From NCBI GenBank assembly GCA_034509755.1, contig CM067552.1, positions 13,921,001 through 13,985,000 on the forward strand: a stretch of 64,000 nucleotides of DNA. Direction: 5' to 3'. Within the stretch, counting starts at the first letter, position 1. Each line of letters starts with the position of its first letter. The notes beneath the pieces are model-generated. The model was not told where the DNA came from. It searched no databases and saw only the letters and a program-made list of their open reading frames with translations. The position numbers were made by a program, and so were the translations under genes. Source of the stretch: Anisodus tanguticus (taxonomy: Eukaryota > Streptophyta > Magnoliopsida > Solanales > Solanaceae). This document shows positions 44,829 through 57,420 of this stretch, in pieces.

Positions 44829-46698
44829 TGTAACGACCCGTTCGGTCATTTTTAGCTAAAGACTCTTATTTTCTTGGTTGACCCTTCCTATAGACTCTGC
44901 GATGGTTTCTGATATGCGGGGATGGGTGGCACAGATCGTGAGTTCCATTTATATGCATTTCGGATGAAAAAACCCAAAACTAGAAACTTAGAGTTGGATA
45001 GTTTGACTCAAAGTTGACTTTTGGCTAAAAAGATTTGTTTCTAGGTTCCGTCGCTTTTAATAGTTTCAGAGGGTCATTTATGACTTAGTTGATTCATTGG
45101 TTTGCTTCATGAGGCAATCGGATGTATCTTGTGACCTTATTTATAAAGTTTGGATTTTGATTTCTCCCGGTCGATTCTTTTGAGAAGTATGCCTTAGATC
45201 ATTTAAATGGGAAATTTGAGGGTACGAGTGAGTTCATAACACTATTTACCTTAGATGAGCATGTCTGGTTTGTGTTCGGGGAGTCTCGGGAGTATTTCAG
45301 GTGTTGGATAGGAGATTTGGCTGATTTTCCCACTACTAGTATCTGGTGTCTGCCTCGGTGAGAGGTTGGCTTGTCGAAGCAAAATTTTAGGAGATAGTGG
45401 GTTTCCTCCGTGGCGGAGGATTTGTCTGCGGGGGAGAGTTCGCCGCCGCGAAGTTGTGTTCACCATGGCACTAGGTGAGGTGTCAAGTGACTCTACCCCA
45501 GTGAGGGTTTGGTTCGCCGTAGCAGGTCCGCTCTAGCAGAGTTAATTTCATCGAGGCAGAAGTACTGCATCAGGTGTCCTATAAGATCTTTAGGTCAGGA
45601 TTTTTTCCCGAAATAGAAACCTCAAGACCAAAGCCGTCATAAGAGCAATTTCAGATTTTTAGGAGCAATTTCATCCTTGGGGTAAGTGATTCTTTCTTTG
45701 TGGATTAAGTTTAAACTTTTAAGCTCTTCATCAATGGTGATATAGTATTAATATAAGTTGGGAAACATGAGTTATGCATGCGTATGAGATTAAGAGAGTC
45801 ATGTTATTGATTAATGGAGGTCTATGAATTAGTTTACTTGTATTATTGTGAATTAGTGATGGATATTGCTAGAAGATCATGTTTTAAGGCTTAATTTGGT
45901 TGTAGAAGCTTATTCCAATTGTGGGAAATTTCTAGAGTTTCAAATTAAGGCTTTTTTATTATTGTCCAATTGAGGGTTCAAATGTGTACATATTTCCAAT
46001 TAATTTAAGAATGTGAGTACTTAGTATGTGTTCTTAGTAATTGAGTACTAAAGTTCGAGTCTTGGTAGCGTAGGCCTAGGATGGGTATTTAAAGTCTTGC
46101 TTTATGATGTGTTAGCCTTATATTAATGATATAATATGGATGATTAGACTTTGATTATCACGAGGCACATAGGAAGTAATGCAAGTAAAGAGGGGTGTTG
46201 TTGTGTAAGTAGGTCGGGTGTTGGTGATATTCGGGTTGACCCGAAAATGGATGCCAAAATGGAGGTCTCGGATTCTCGGTTTGGATGGACAGTGGGGTAT
46301 TTGATGGCTATTTCGGGTAGATTTAAATAGAGTTGGGTCAATTCATTTTATAGGGTTGTTGTAGACACATTGAAGGTTGTTTTTATATTCGGGCTTTGGT
46401 GGTTGGATGACGGCAAGACGATGGAACAGTACTGAGACAGTGAGGTCCTCAGCAAAGTGTGTGATGCAGACTATTTGGGGTTGTCAGGATTGGACGGGTA
46501 TTTGTGGGTTATTTCGGATGGTGACCTTTGGAGGGGATGTTTATGAGGTATTGTGGGAGGTAAGAGTAGTCGGTATATAGTAGGTTGGGTGAAGATTGAA
46601 CACGAGTTTCCAGATGCAAGCTCGAGTGAAGGATGGTCGATTTGGTTAAGTGTTGGTTCGATTGATATGGTTTAAGTATTTGGTTGTTGTAGTTGTAG

Positions 46699-47870
46699 TG
46701 AGATGCGGTCGATGAGCTCAAGGATAGAGACACAGAGGTTTTACTACCCGAGTCAACACCAAGGATAAGGTGACCAGTTCCACAAGGTTAAGACAGGGGT
46801 TTGCTAAGTGCAATGCCCGTGAACTAGCCAAATGAAGGTGATCGGAAGACCTTTTAGTAACCCGAAGATTAGGCTAGGTTAGTCCACACAGTTCCAATAT
46901 TCGCTTACCACTAAGGGGGTTTCTCGAGCTTAGGTATTGATTAGGTCACACAGTCCTAACCAAGACTTACACTAAAGGAAGGGGTGACCCACACATGATC
47001 GATATGCTTCAACACACAAGTTGAAAACACAAATTTATATTTAACTCAAACTCAAACTGATTATTTACAATATCCTAAGGCTCTATTTATAGTACCATAT
47101 AGACCATTCTAGAAGGAAAACAAAAGGACACAAACAGAAGGCCATTCGGCTGAAATGGGAACAAGGGAAGAGATGTGTTGGCTTGGGAACCAAGTCGTCC
47201 TTCGGTCATTGTGAGCATGGTGTGAAAGAGTTTGGCCTTTCTTGGAGATAAGGATAAACTCACCCTTCTTCACATTTCCATTGTATTAACCGAGTAGAAG
47301 GAGGAATGAACTTGGCTTCTCTAGACTTCATCTTCTTAGGATCATTTTAGAAGCTTCCATTCCTTGAACAATAGAATGGTTCTCGGCCAACTAATCCACT
47401 TCCCCTAGGCCGAGCTTGACTCTCCTTATTTTTCTCTTGAATGGTTTTCTTCGAAAGCTTCATGTTCTTGCCACTTTGGCGGCCATGTCATCCCTTGTCT
47501 TTCCCATGGTGTATTCCCGGACACCTCGCCCATTTGCCCGTGCCACTTTGCCTATTACATGACTTATTAAAGTGTCCTAAGGAGTTAAGCTAGAATAAAC
47601 AAATGCTAAAATAAAAACAATACGGTCTCGGCCAAGACCACATGAAAGTCGAAAATAAACTATTGCACTATTGATTCTTCACGTCTTGTCCTCCATCCTG
47701 TTCCATGTTAAGAATGTGAACATTGGATGGTTGGCCATTTTGGGCACCCCTAGCAAGTCGCTTCTCGGCTCTTGTTGAAAGACCAAGTTTACCTCATTTC
47801 TTCCATCAGGAAGGGCAAGGTTATCATCAAGGCTTGATCGTGTAGCGCTTCTGTTCGGCCTAGAGGTATA
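46699..47870 (-). mobile_element. LTR-retrotransposon fragment inserted in C's 5' LTR (minus strand)
   Basis: The stretch differs in character from the flanks. On the minus strand about 60 codons at the right end stay open (DDNLALPDGRNEVNLVF and LTWNRMEDKT), like a polyprotein tail, followed leftwards by an LTR-like region with a TATA sequence and a 'cctctgtgtctctat' phrase typical of the R/U5 part of plant LTRs, ending near TGAGATGC at 46,699. I could not find a target duplication, and the right border is approximate. Confidence 0.45.
47084..47091 (-). promoter_or_regulatory. TATA box of the inserted LTR fragment
   Basis: Minus strand GTACTATAAATAGAGCC, a textbook plant TATA sequence, within the inserted fragment. 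Function is inferred only. Confidence 0.45.
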
Positions 47871-49310
47871 GGCTACGATTTAGATTTTTGAGACTTAGAT
47901 AGAAGTGCATAATTAGTTATAAATATTTAGGGGTATTAGGCTTGTTTAGATGTCCCACTCAGCCAGTTGTGATAAACGTTTTAGGGGTACCGATGTTGAA
48001 CTGTGATGCTGGGTAGATTTGGGGGATCAACCTCATGTTGGTTCCAACTGCTGTTTATTTAGGCTTGTCTCTATATGTGGGCTTGTTGTCATACTTGCTA
48101 TTATTTGTTTACTCATCTCACATGCTTTTGATATGATATCTTGATTCTGACTTGGATTATATAAACGTGTTGTTAAATCATGAAAGCATATGACATGTCA
48201 TCTGTATACTTGATTACATCTCATTATATCATGATATATTGCCTTGTATTATCATTTGCATTCATACACTCATGATTTTATGATATTGGTATGAATATGT
48301 TGTGGGTCTAAAAGGCTGAAAAGGTAAGAATACTATGAGATTATGGTACACTGAGATAATTTTGATACGCAGGGAGGGGAGTTGCATGCCTGTAACATGA
48401 TAAGGCTAAAAAATGTGTCTTGGGCCCTAATTAGATTCGTGTGTGGAATTCTGGCTAGCTAGGAGTTGTATATAGACTTCTCGGGTCCCCCATGTGTGTA
48501 CGGATCATAACAAAACCTTGACGTACTGTATACTAGGTTGAGAAAGGTACCTTGCATATGCATTGCATTCATATCATATATACTTATGCCATTTCACTGA
48601 TAAACTATGATTGGACTTATATTTGAGGTGATTGTTGATAACTTAACTGGATTCTGGAATTGAAGAATTATATATGCTACTTGATACTTAAATCTTTGTT
48701 GAACTCTATGAACAATAAGTGGGTTATATGATTTACTTAGATTATTGAACTGCTAGTATAGGAATACTTAGTGTCAACTTGATATTTATCTCTGATTATG
48801 TATCTTTCATCATTGTCGGTCTATGATGTCTACGAGGGTATGTTGTGTACTCATAATACAATTATTGCATTCTTTTTGGATGTAGATTCAGTACATTCCA
48901 CCTCCACAGCACCATGTGGCTGAGTTCGAGTAGTGGATCTCCAACATTCAGGGTGAGGATGCTATCTCTAGTATACCCTTGAGTGTTATCTCTATTTCAG
49001 TCTTTTGTTGCATTTGACAGACATGACAGACTTCCTTATACTTTTTATGTTAGTTTTGGCCTGCGTGCCTATTCAGACTTGTATCGAATTTATTAGTACA
49101 ATTGTATTTATAGACTAGCTCGTTGGGGGATGTTTTAGTGCATCAGAGTTATTTCTTCTTTCGTATTTTATATTATGAGACATCTTATGTAGTATTTTCT
49201 ATCTTCCATTTTTATTTATATCATGCGTTGTGAATGATTGGGAGTGGTTCACTTACAGGTGGAATTATGTAGGTGCCACCACGATCCCTGAAAAGGGGTC
49301 GTGACAAAGT

Positions 49311-49322
49311 TGGTATCAGAGC
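49311..49322 (+). other. Primer binding site of element C (initiator tRNA-Met type)
   Basis: TGGTATCAGAGC directly follows the 5' LTR end (TGACA at 49,306). This sequence is complementary to the 3' end of plant initiator tRNA-Met and is the common primer site of chromoviruses. Confidence 0.9.
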
Positions 49323-50648
49323 AGTAAGTTAAACAGTCTTAAATACAAGAGCAATGTCTAGTAGAATCTTGCGGATTAGTGCGGAAACGTCTGTACTTAT
49401 CTTCGAAAGGCTATGGAACATTTAGGAAATTTCAGTTTCTTCATTCCTTTCATGCTAAGTTGAATCAAATTAGTATCTGACATTTGTTTCTATTCTCTTA
49501 CAGATGGTGTGGACTCGTGTCGACGCGGCAAGGGAGGATGCACCGACACCGGCTCCGGTGGTGCGCGATCATGGTAGAGGTCATGCTTGAGGCCGAGTTA
49601 GAGGCAGAGCGGTAGCACCAGCTCAGGACGGGGCATAAAGAGCCGATCAGGCTCGTGCTAGATTTGTTTCCCCTGAACAGTTATTGAGCCTCAAGATGAT
49701 ATGCTAGAGGGGGAGATAGGGTCAGCCAGCCCATGATTAACCTGGATTTATTGTTGCTCCGATTCTATAGGATGCACTGGTCAGGTTGTTGAGTTTTCTT
49801 GATGGTTTTGCTCAGACAGAAGTACATCCTACTACTCCGGGTGGTTCTCAGACCTATATATGAGAGGGGCAGACTCATACCCTTGAGTTTCGTACTCTCG
49901 AGGTTCAGCCAGCAGTGATATCAGCTCCCCATATTGATGAGGTTCATACTCCAGAGTTTGTTCTCCGACCTATTGGAGGGACAACTATGACTCGTGATGA
50001 GCGAAAGATCTAGGGGCACTTTTCAAATTTGAAGCTTCCGGTATTTTATGGACAACCCAAGGAGGATGCATACGAGTTCATCATGAGCAACCATGAGAGG
50101 TTACATACTCTGGGTATTAATGCATCTCATGGAGTTAGCTTCGTGGCTCTTTAGCTTTTGGGAGATGCAAATAGTGGTGGAGGGTGTATGTTGATTTCTT
50201 ACCTGTCGGGTCACCTTCATTGACATGGGTTAGGTTCTACAGAGTGTTCCTTGAGAAGTATGTGCCTTTAAGCTTGTGTTTGGGCAAGCGTGATGAGTTC
50301 CAGAAGATTTTACAGGGCAATTCTACAGTTGCACAATATGAGACTCGCTTCCATGCCTTATCCCGTTATGCAACACTGTTGTTACTTATTGAGATAGAGC
50401 AACTGAGATGTATTGTTAAAAGTTTGATTGTCCCACTTCAGTTGGCTACGTTGCAGTTAGTGGGTGCTGGAGCTTCTTTTGAGACTATAGCTGAGCATGC
50501 TAGGATGGTGAAGTCTGTGAGGGGCAAGATGTATAGGCATGAGTCCAATAAGAGGGCGAGGCGACATAAATAGTTTAGTGGTTCTACTTCCCGTAGTTAT
50601 GGGTATCAGGGTAGATTTTAGTAGTCGCAACCCAGTTGACCAGTTCAG

Positions 50649-53600
50649 TGTCACGCCCCAAAACCTGGATGGGACGAACCATGCTCTACATGCATCTACT
50701 GTGATCTTGTAATTGGGTAAATGACGTAACTTGTAACACAAATGAACTCTGTGAACAAATTGTTTTTACATGAACGTGGCTACTGGCCTATGGTATGCAA
50801 TTGAATATAAAATAACCCACTGACTCTTGCTATAAAGCCTCTATGAGTACCTATTATTGAATGACTAATACAAGTGCTGGGACAGGGCCCTAAGCTACCC
50901 ATAATCTCAACATCAATTCAATTACTAGACCTGACTCGACACCAGGTGAAATTGGAGCTTGCAATTCTTCCACTGATGATCTGCACTATCTAGCAAACTA
51001 GTCTACCAACCTGTATAATTGGACCTGCAATGTGAAATATAACAAATGCAGCGCCCCGACAAAAGGGACGTCAGTACAGAAATATGGTACCGAATACGCA
51101 AGGCATACATAAATAATCATATGAAAGAACATCAATTGTAAGGAGAGATATGAAAGAATCAACCTGAAACTCTGAATTTCCACTGAGGGCCATGATATGC
51201 CTAAGTATCATACATGTGCGTACATAATGCCTGGTCATACATATACATATGCGTATATAAAGCCATCAATCCTCTGTGGGCATCCCACATATCATACCGG
51301 CCTCTATGGGTATAATCATCATCATATACCAGCTGATTAGGTGGTGGTGCATATATAACGACATAACCTTTCCCATATCCCTATACATATCATATAGCAT
51401 ATATAATGCCTGTGAGGTCATGGTATATACATGTATATAATGCATGCATGATACTAAGACACTCTGAGTCTATCGGAGTGACGTAAGGTCGTTGCACCTC
51501 TGATTAATATTATGAAACTAACATCATCAATATAACTTACTTTGAAGAATAAACAAGCCATAAGATAAGATCACTATCATTATATGGAAGTCAAGAACAT
51601 CAGCCTCTAACATATCTAAGAGTGGAGCCATTATGGATATTGTTCATTTACGTTCGTTTCATTCTGATCATTCCAAAAGAAGGAAGAGTATCCTTAACAT
51701 ACTTACTACTCTATGATGCTTTATTTTACCTACGAATCTTGGAAACATATGAGATTCAAAATAAAGAGAGTTGGATCATTATCGAGGACTTGATATGACA
51801 CAAATAATATCACACGGGGTAACAACTTTTGTATAATTAGAAGACTTGCGATACTTCATTCTTTGGAACTCACATTAAAGGAAGGAATCAAATGATAAGA
51901 CTTTATGTCGCTGGATACGATATGATTATACCTACTGTTCTATGACCCTATTATGACACCTTCGGAAACCATTATCTAGTCTTGTGGACCATTCTACCTT
52001 GGATAGACTATGATCGTCTATGTCAATGTGGTTTATCTTAAAATAAGCTCTATACCCCAACAGTGGTAATCTGGATGCTTACAACATAATTCTTCTTACG
52101 TTACGTTCTATAACTCCTTAACAATCATTTGCACTGTTAACCATATAATGACTTGTCACTATACAATTGATATCACGTGAAGGGAACACATGAGCATGAA
52201 CAAGAGAGTCGCGATACTTTACTCCTAGGAACTCAAATAGGAAGGGAACATCTGATAGGACTTTATCTCGCTAAATGCGAGATGGACATATGTACTCTCT
52301 TTACTATAATCCTTATTGGGTTTTCCCCAAGCCTGCAATCTAGCTCCCTATGTTGTCTTATCCTCAAGAAGGCTATAACGTTTATATCAACTTAGTTCAC
52401 CTTATGTGACAATCTCTAAACCATTAACGATCATCTAAAAGCTATCATATAATTCATCTTAAGTAGTAATCTATCATCCATTAGTGATACTTTGGAAGCC
52501 AACACTTAATCATTCTTAAGTAATATACTACAATCCGTTAATGATAATTTGGATATTACTGATATCATTTATCTTAATTAACGAACTATAATCCATCAAC
52601 AATAATCTAGAACCCACCTAAGGGGAAAATTCTATCCTCTTGGAGACAACTCATAACTTAATTTATGAGATATATGCTTGAGTAACGACCAAGTGTGAGA
52701 ACATAACATCTCTTTTATTTCACTTGCTAGCAATGTCATCATACTTAAGGGGAATTCCAATCCCACTATAGTAATTGGGAACTCGAGTCTTAGGAGTCAA
52801 TGCTTGAATAACAACTGATTACAGACACATAACTTTACTTAAGAGATTCATGACACTTGCAACATGGAACTACTATACTTGGACGCTCTAAACTTCATGG
52901 TTTACATAAGAAGCAAATATCATATATCGTGCCATAGTGGCGAGTCAATAAAATATCCTTATATACCTTTAACTTATGCCATCGGATACCAATGAAGAAC
53001 TCATCCTCCTTTTACCATCAACTACAATAAGGAAACAATACTACTGTTAACAACCAGAAACCCAAGAACTAACCGACGAATGACAACTAAGCTATACAAG
53101 CTTCTATAACATATATCTTTACCAAGCTCCATTACAATCCTTGAAACTTCCTAAATCAACATATAAACACATACATCAACATCTCCAGCCCTTTCATATA
53201 ACAAAACCACCCAACTTTACCACCAAACCAGTCCTCACACTATATTGCACAATCAACACTTCAATCACATTATCTAATCATTCAACTTACAACTTGTATC
53301 TTCTAAGCATATTTAAATCATTAAACTAACTTATATACAACATGCTAATACTTCCAGCCCTGCACCCACCAAAAACAATCCCAATATGCTATACCACACA
53401 ACTAGTAACTCAACTACGACAATCAATCTCAACTTACAAACTAGCTAATGAGCGACAAGCTCATTTTATGATAAATCGGACAGTATCTCCCTTGTTTCGT
53501 TTACTTCCTCAAGTTCAAAACAACAATAACAACAAAAGTCAACAACTACATCTCCAGCAACTTTATACAATCAAATCAACCCCACATACCATGAAATCAG

Positions 53601-55119
53601 TCCTAACATATTATACGACATCACTAGCAACACAACTATATCATTCAACTATAAACGACAAGTTCATCTTACAATCAAACGGGAAACATCTTCCCCATTT
53701 CTTCTACCTCCCGCTACCTCAATTCACAACAACAACACCATCCAACCACCATATGTACAACACCTAAGAGAACAACAAGAATAGCCCCAAAACTAAATAA
53801 CAAGTCCACCAGCTCATTTATAACTTCAGACATCAACCCTTGAACTTGTAGCAACTAAAATACATCTAAAGCTTAAACTAACTCATACATATAAAGTAGA
53901 AGAAGGGAATTTTCTTGATGTCCAATTTCTTGATTTTTCTCTACTTGCTGCCCTTTAAATTTCTCCCAAATAATTTAACCTTGGATGAGAGGGACTGCCT
54001 TGTGCTGTTTGGTTTAGAAACATATTAAGAGTTTATGAGAGAATATAAACCACATGAAAACACTTCCACACCATGGGAGGAATGAAACTTGAAGTTTGGC
54101 CACTAAGAACCCTAAGAGAAAGAAGGGTGGCTATTTTTCTGGTTGGGAGAGAGAGAGTTATGAATCTATTTTGGGTGATAATTATATGTATAAAATGTCC
54201 AAATATTAGTTATGGAGGACACGTATTAGGGTAGAGGGATAGTAGGTAGTCCAACGTAGTCCTACATACGCTTACAAACTGGTAGTTATAGTATTATTAT
54301 TGTAGGCTCTCTTAGCCTATCATATTGCCTTATAGTCCCTTATCGTTTGATTTATGCTGCTATGTGTATTTTGTTTGTCTTATTTACTTGCATTAGCTAT
54401 TGCCTCTTTTTTCTCCTTTCATTTTCAAAATGCACTGTCATGACTTACGCACTTTATATGTCTTACTTTGCTTGGGTTTATGCTTGTGCTTTGTCTTGAA
54501 CTGAGGGTCTCTCAAAAATAGCTGCTCTACCTACTAAGGTAGAGATAAAGTTTGTGTACACTCTACCCTCCCCAGACCTCACATTGTGGGATTTCACTGG
54601 ATATGTTGTTATTATTGTTTGTTGGCCAGATGTTAGCCTTAAAAGGACCTTTGGTCGAACTCTCTTGCCTCTTAATGGGCCTCCCCTTTATGGATCAGAT
54701 TTGGCAACACTAGCCCCTTTAATTTGGGCCTTTTATTTCAAGTAGGTGGGTCACCTACTTATCACTTACTTAGGCTAGAAGGTTACTAATTAGCTCTAAA
54801 CACGTGTGTCATCCCCGTTTAATAAGTAGAATGTGAAATAAGTAGGACGTATAAGCAAATAGGATGTGCAAGCAAGTATGATGTGTGAGAAAGTAGATAA
54901 AGCACATATGACGTTTAAGCAAGTAGGTGAAACACAAAGGTGAAATTAGTAGGTTGTCTACCTTTGTCTGACATCTTATTCATTTATGAATCTCATTTAC
55001 TTTAACTAGGCTTAACATACTACATACACTTGGACACTATAACCTCATTTTTCCATATTCAAGTAAGTCCGTCGAGTTCAACTTAGTCGTAGACATGATG
55101 AGAAGTACGGGGTGTTACA
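50649..55119 (-). mobile_element. Chromovirus-type solo LTR (4,471 bp) nested in C gag
   Basis: On the minus strand it starts TGTAACACCCCGTACTTC at 55,119 and ends 'ggggcgtgaca' at 50,649. Flanks are TTCAG (50,644-50,648) and TTCAA (55,120-55,124), a target duplication with one mismatch. There is no coding region. The 53,100-53,780 part has loose duplicated blocks ('catctccagc', 'gacaagctcattttat'). Its length is raised by a LINE-like tail at about 54,290-54,640. The plus-strand frame 53,342-53,767 is compositional. Confidence 0.85.
54290..54640 (+). mobile_element. 3' end of an RTE LINE (or tail-sharing SINE)
   Basis: 'ctacctactaaggtagagat' and 'ctaccctccccagacctcac' with a final 'tgttgttattattg' match the LINE tail at 10,040-10,135. 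The 5' border is not clear; a 'tattattattg' at 54,288-54,304 might belong to a flank repeat. It lies inside the solo LTR, plus strand. Confidence 0.7.
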
Positions 55120-55480
55120 TTCAAGTAGCTCTTCAGATTACTATAGTAAGGGTCAGTCTTTGAGGGGTTCTTAGTCTAGATATTCAAACCATGGTGGTTT
55201 GGGTTCTTCTATCTCCATTAAGCAGCCCTTAGCGGCCAAGACTTGTTATGGTTGTGGAGAGGTTTGACACATCAAGAGAGATTCCCCCTATACAGGTTTT
55301 GGGTGCCTCTAGTGCACCTAATACCCCAGCACAGACATCTAGAAGTGGTAGTCAGACTAGCCAGGAAGGATCTCAATCGGGCCATGGTAGAAATTAGTCT
55401 GGTTGTGGTACATCCTGATCAGAGAGAGATAGAGCTCGTTCAGGCTGAGGTAGCCAACATGGTACTCAGTCCGAGGTAAG

Positions 55481-56000
55481 GTGCACTTATTGCTATGCAT
55501 TCCCTGGTAGGGTTGAGGCTGAGGCATTAGACGCAATCATCATAGGTATCATCTCAATCGATCATTAGTCTGCTATTGTGTTATTTGATTTGGGGTCTAC
55601 ATTCTCTTATGTGTCTGCCTACTTTTCTACTAAATTAGAGATGTGGTGTGATATGTTTGATGTTCCCATTCATGTATCTACATCAGTCGGTGATTATGGG
55701 ATTGTAGATATAGTTTATCACATGTGCGTAGTTACTTTCATGGGTTACGACACTTGAGTATATCTGGTCATCTTAGATATGGTGTATTTCGATGTTATAT
55801 TGGGTATGGATTGGCTATCACTATATCATGCGATTTTGGACTGTTATTCCAACACGATCACGCTAGCTATGCCTGGTCTTCCGAGGTTAAAGTGGAGAGG
55901 CTCTCCCATCCCTACTCCTAGGAAAGTGATTTCTTACATTTAAGCTAGGAAGTTAGTAGACCAGGGTTGTTTGGCTTATTGCTCATATTCAGGATACTAG
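55481..56000 (+). pseudogene. Chromovirus C protease
   Basis: Frame with SAIVLFDLGSTFSYVS at about 55,570-55,620: the active-site triad region reads DLGS where the family has DSGS. It is followed by DMVYFDVILGMDWLSLYHAI at about 55,775-55,830, the conserved ILGMDWL flap-side motif. Retroviral-type aspartic proteases cut the polyprotein. The Ser-to-Leu change and stops (for example near 55,568 and 55,757) argue against function. Confidence 0.8.
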
Positions 56001-57420
56001 TGCGGAGACTCCTTCTCTTGAGTAAGTTCCGGTAGTTAGTGAGTTCGCTGAGGTCTTTCTATCAGACTTACAGGGTATGCTGCCAGACAGAGATATTGAC
56101 TTCCGTATTGATCTTGAGTCGGGTACTTGACCCATTTTTATTCCTCCATGCAGTATGGCTCCAGCCGAGTTGAGAGAGTTGAAGGAGAATCTTCAGGATC
56201 TATTGAGTAAGGGCTTCATTCAACTGAGTGTATCTCCATAAGGTGCTCCTATCTTGTTCGTGAAGAAGAAGGATGACACTATGCGTATGTACATTGATTA
56301 TAGGCAGTTGAACAAGGTCACCATCATAAATAAGTATCTGATTCCATGTATTGATGACCTATTTGATCAACTTCAGGGAGCTTTTGTGTTTTCATAGAAT
56401 GACTTGAAGTCTGGGTATCATCAGTTGAAGATCCAGGCCGAGGATGTTCCCAAGACGGCTTTTCAAACTTGTTATGGGCATTATGAGTTCCTGGTGATGT
56501 CATTTGGGCTTACCAATTCCTCGACAGTGTTCATGGATTTGATAAATGGGATATTCAAGCCGTACTTGGATTTTTTTGTGATTGTGTTCATTGAAGACAT
56601 CCTGGTATATTCAAATAATCGGGAGGACCATGAGCGTCATCTCAGAGTGGTCATTGGGATTTTGAAGGAGAATAAGCTATATGCCAAGTTTTCAATGTGT
56701 GAGTTCTAGTTGAGTTCAGTGGCATTCTTGGGGAACATTGTGTCCAAGGATGGGATCATGGTCGACCCATAGAAGATGATAGTAAGGGACTGGCCTAGAC
56801 TGACTTGTGATGGATATTCTGAGTTTTGTGGGCCTTGCTAGCTACTATCATTAGTTCATTAAGGGTTTCTATTTTATCGCTTCAGATCTGACGCGCTTGA
56901 CTTAGAATGAAGTTCCATTTCTGTGGTCTAATCAGTGTGAGATGTGCTTTCAAAAGCTTTAGACTCTTTTGACCACAACCCCAATTTTATCCCTTTTGGT
57001 GGAGGGGGAGTACTTTATTGTGTATTGTGATGCTTCAAGGATTGGGTTGGGTTGTGTGTTGATGTAGGAGGTAAGGTGATCTCTTATGCATCGAGGCAGT
57101 TGAAGATACATGAGAAGGTACTACCATGTTCATGATTTAGAGTTTGTTGATATTGTGTTTGACTTTAATATTTGGAGGCATTACTTGTATGGAATTCATT
57201 GTGAAGTGTATATCGACCATCGCAGTCTTCAACACGTGTTTAATCATAGGGATTTGAATTTTAGGTAATGTCAGTAGATAGAGTTATTGAAGGACTATGA
57301 TATGACCAATTTATACCATCTAGACAAGGATAATATGGTGGAGGATTCCTTGAGCTGAAAGGCATCAATATGGGAGTTTAGCTTGTTTGGCTATTCTGAG
57401 CGTCTTTTGGCATTTGGCTA
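56001..57420 (+). pseudogene. Chromovirus C reverse transcriptase and RNase H
   Basis: Frame about 56,030-56,800: DLQGMLPDREIDFRIDLESG-like start, RMYIDYRQLNKVTIINKYLI, DLKSGYHQLKIQAEDVPKTA, VMSFGLTNSSTVFMDLINGI, and the catalytic box FIEDILVYS at 56,587 where a functional enzyme has FIDD or similar. Stops occur near 56,128, 56,239 and 56,396. The RNase H part from about 56,990 retains YCDASRIGLGCVLM and IDHRSLQHVFNHRDLNF (57,210-57,265) but is frameshifted. The enzyme would make cDNA and degrade the RNA template. The Asp-to-Glu change at the catalytic box is a further sign of inactivity. Confidence 0.9.

Larger units (their letters stand above)
44829..49306 (+). mobile_element. Chromovirus element C, 5' LTR (with an insertion)
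   Basis: Begins TGTAACGACCCGTTCGGTC after the Ogre LTR and ends TGACA at 49,306, five bases before the primer binding site. The first 1.35 kb match 58,995-60,365 and, in reverse, 1-1,195. A CG-rich block lies at 45,360-45,560. An insertion at about 46,699-47,870 interrupts it, so the LTR proper is about 3.3 kb. Confidence 0.8.
49504..55480 (+). pseudogene. Chromovirus C gag, split by a solo LTR
   Basis: ATG at 49,504 (MVWTRVDAAREDAPTPAP), stop soon after (about 49,588), then the capsid region in 50,184-50,573 (WVRFYRVFLEKYVPLSLCLG, FQKILQGNSTVAQYETRFHA, LSRYA) to a stop at 50,573. The nested LTR interrupts at 50,649-55,119. The sequence resumes with the knuckle at 55,244-55,290, TCYGCGEV, a stop, then HIKRDS: the final Cys is Ser and the Gly before His is a stop, so the CCHC motif is destroyed. 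Gag packs the element RNA. This copy has many stops and is not functional. Confidence 0.85.

Noticed and set aside
49504..49600. Chromovirus gag start as an expressed short peptide
   Set aside because: The frame stops after about 28 codons and the whole gag is interrupted repeatedly.
53342..53767. 141-codon plus-strand frame rich in Thr, Pro and Leu
   Set aside because: Antisense of a noncoding LTR, no domain, with duplicated blocks inside.
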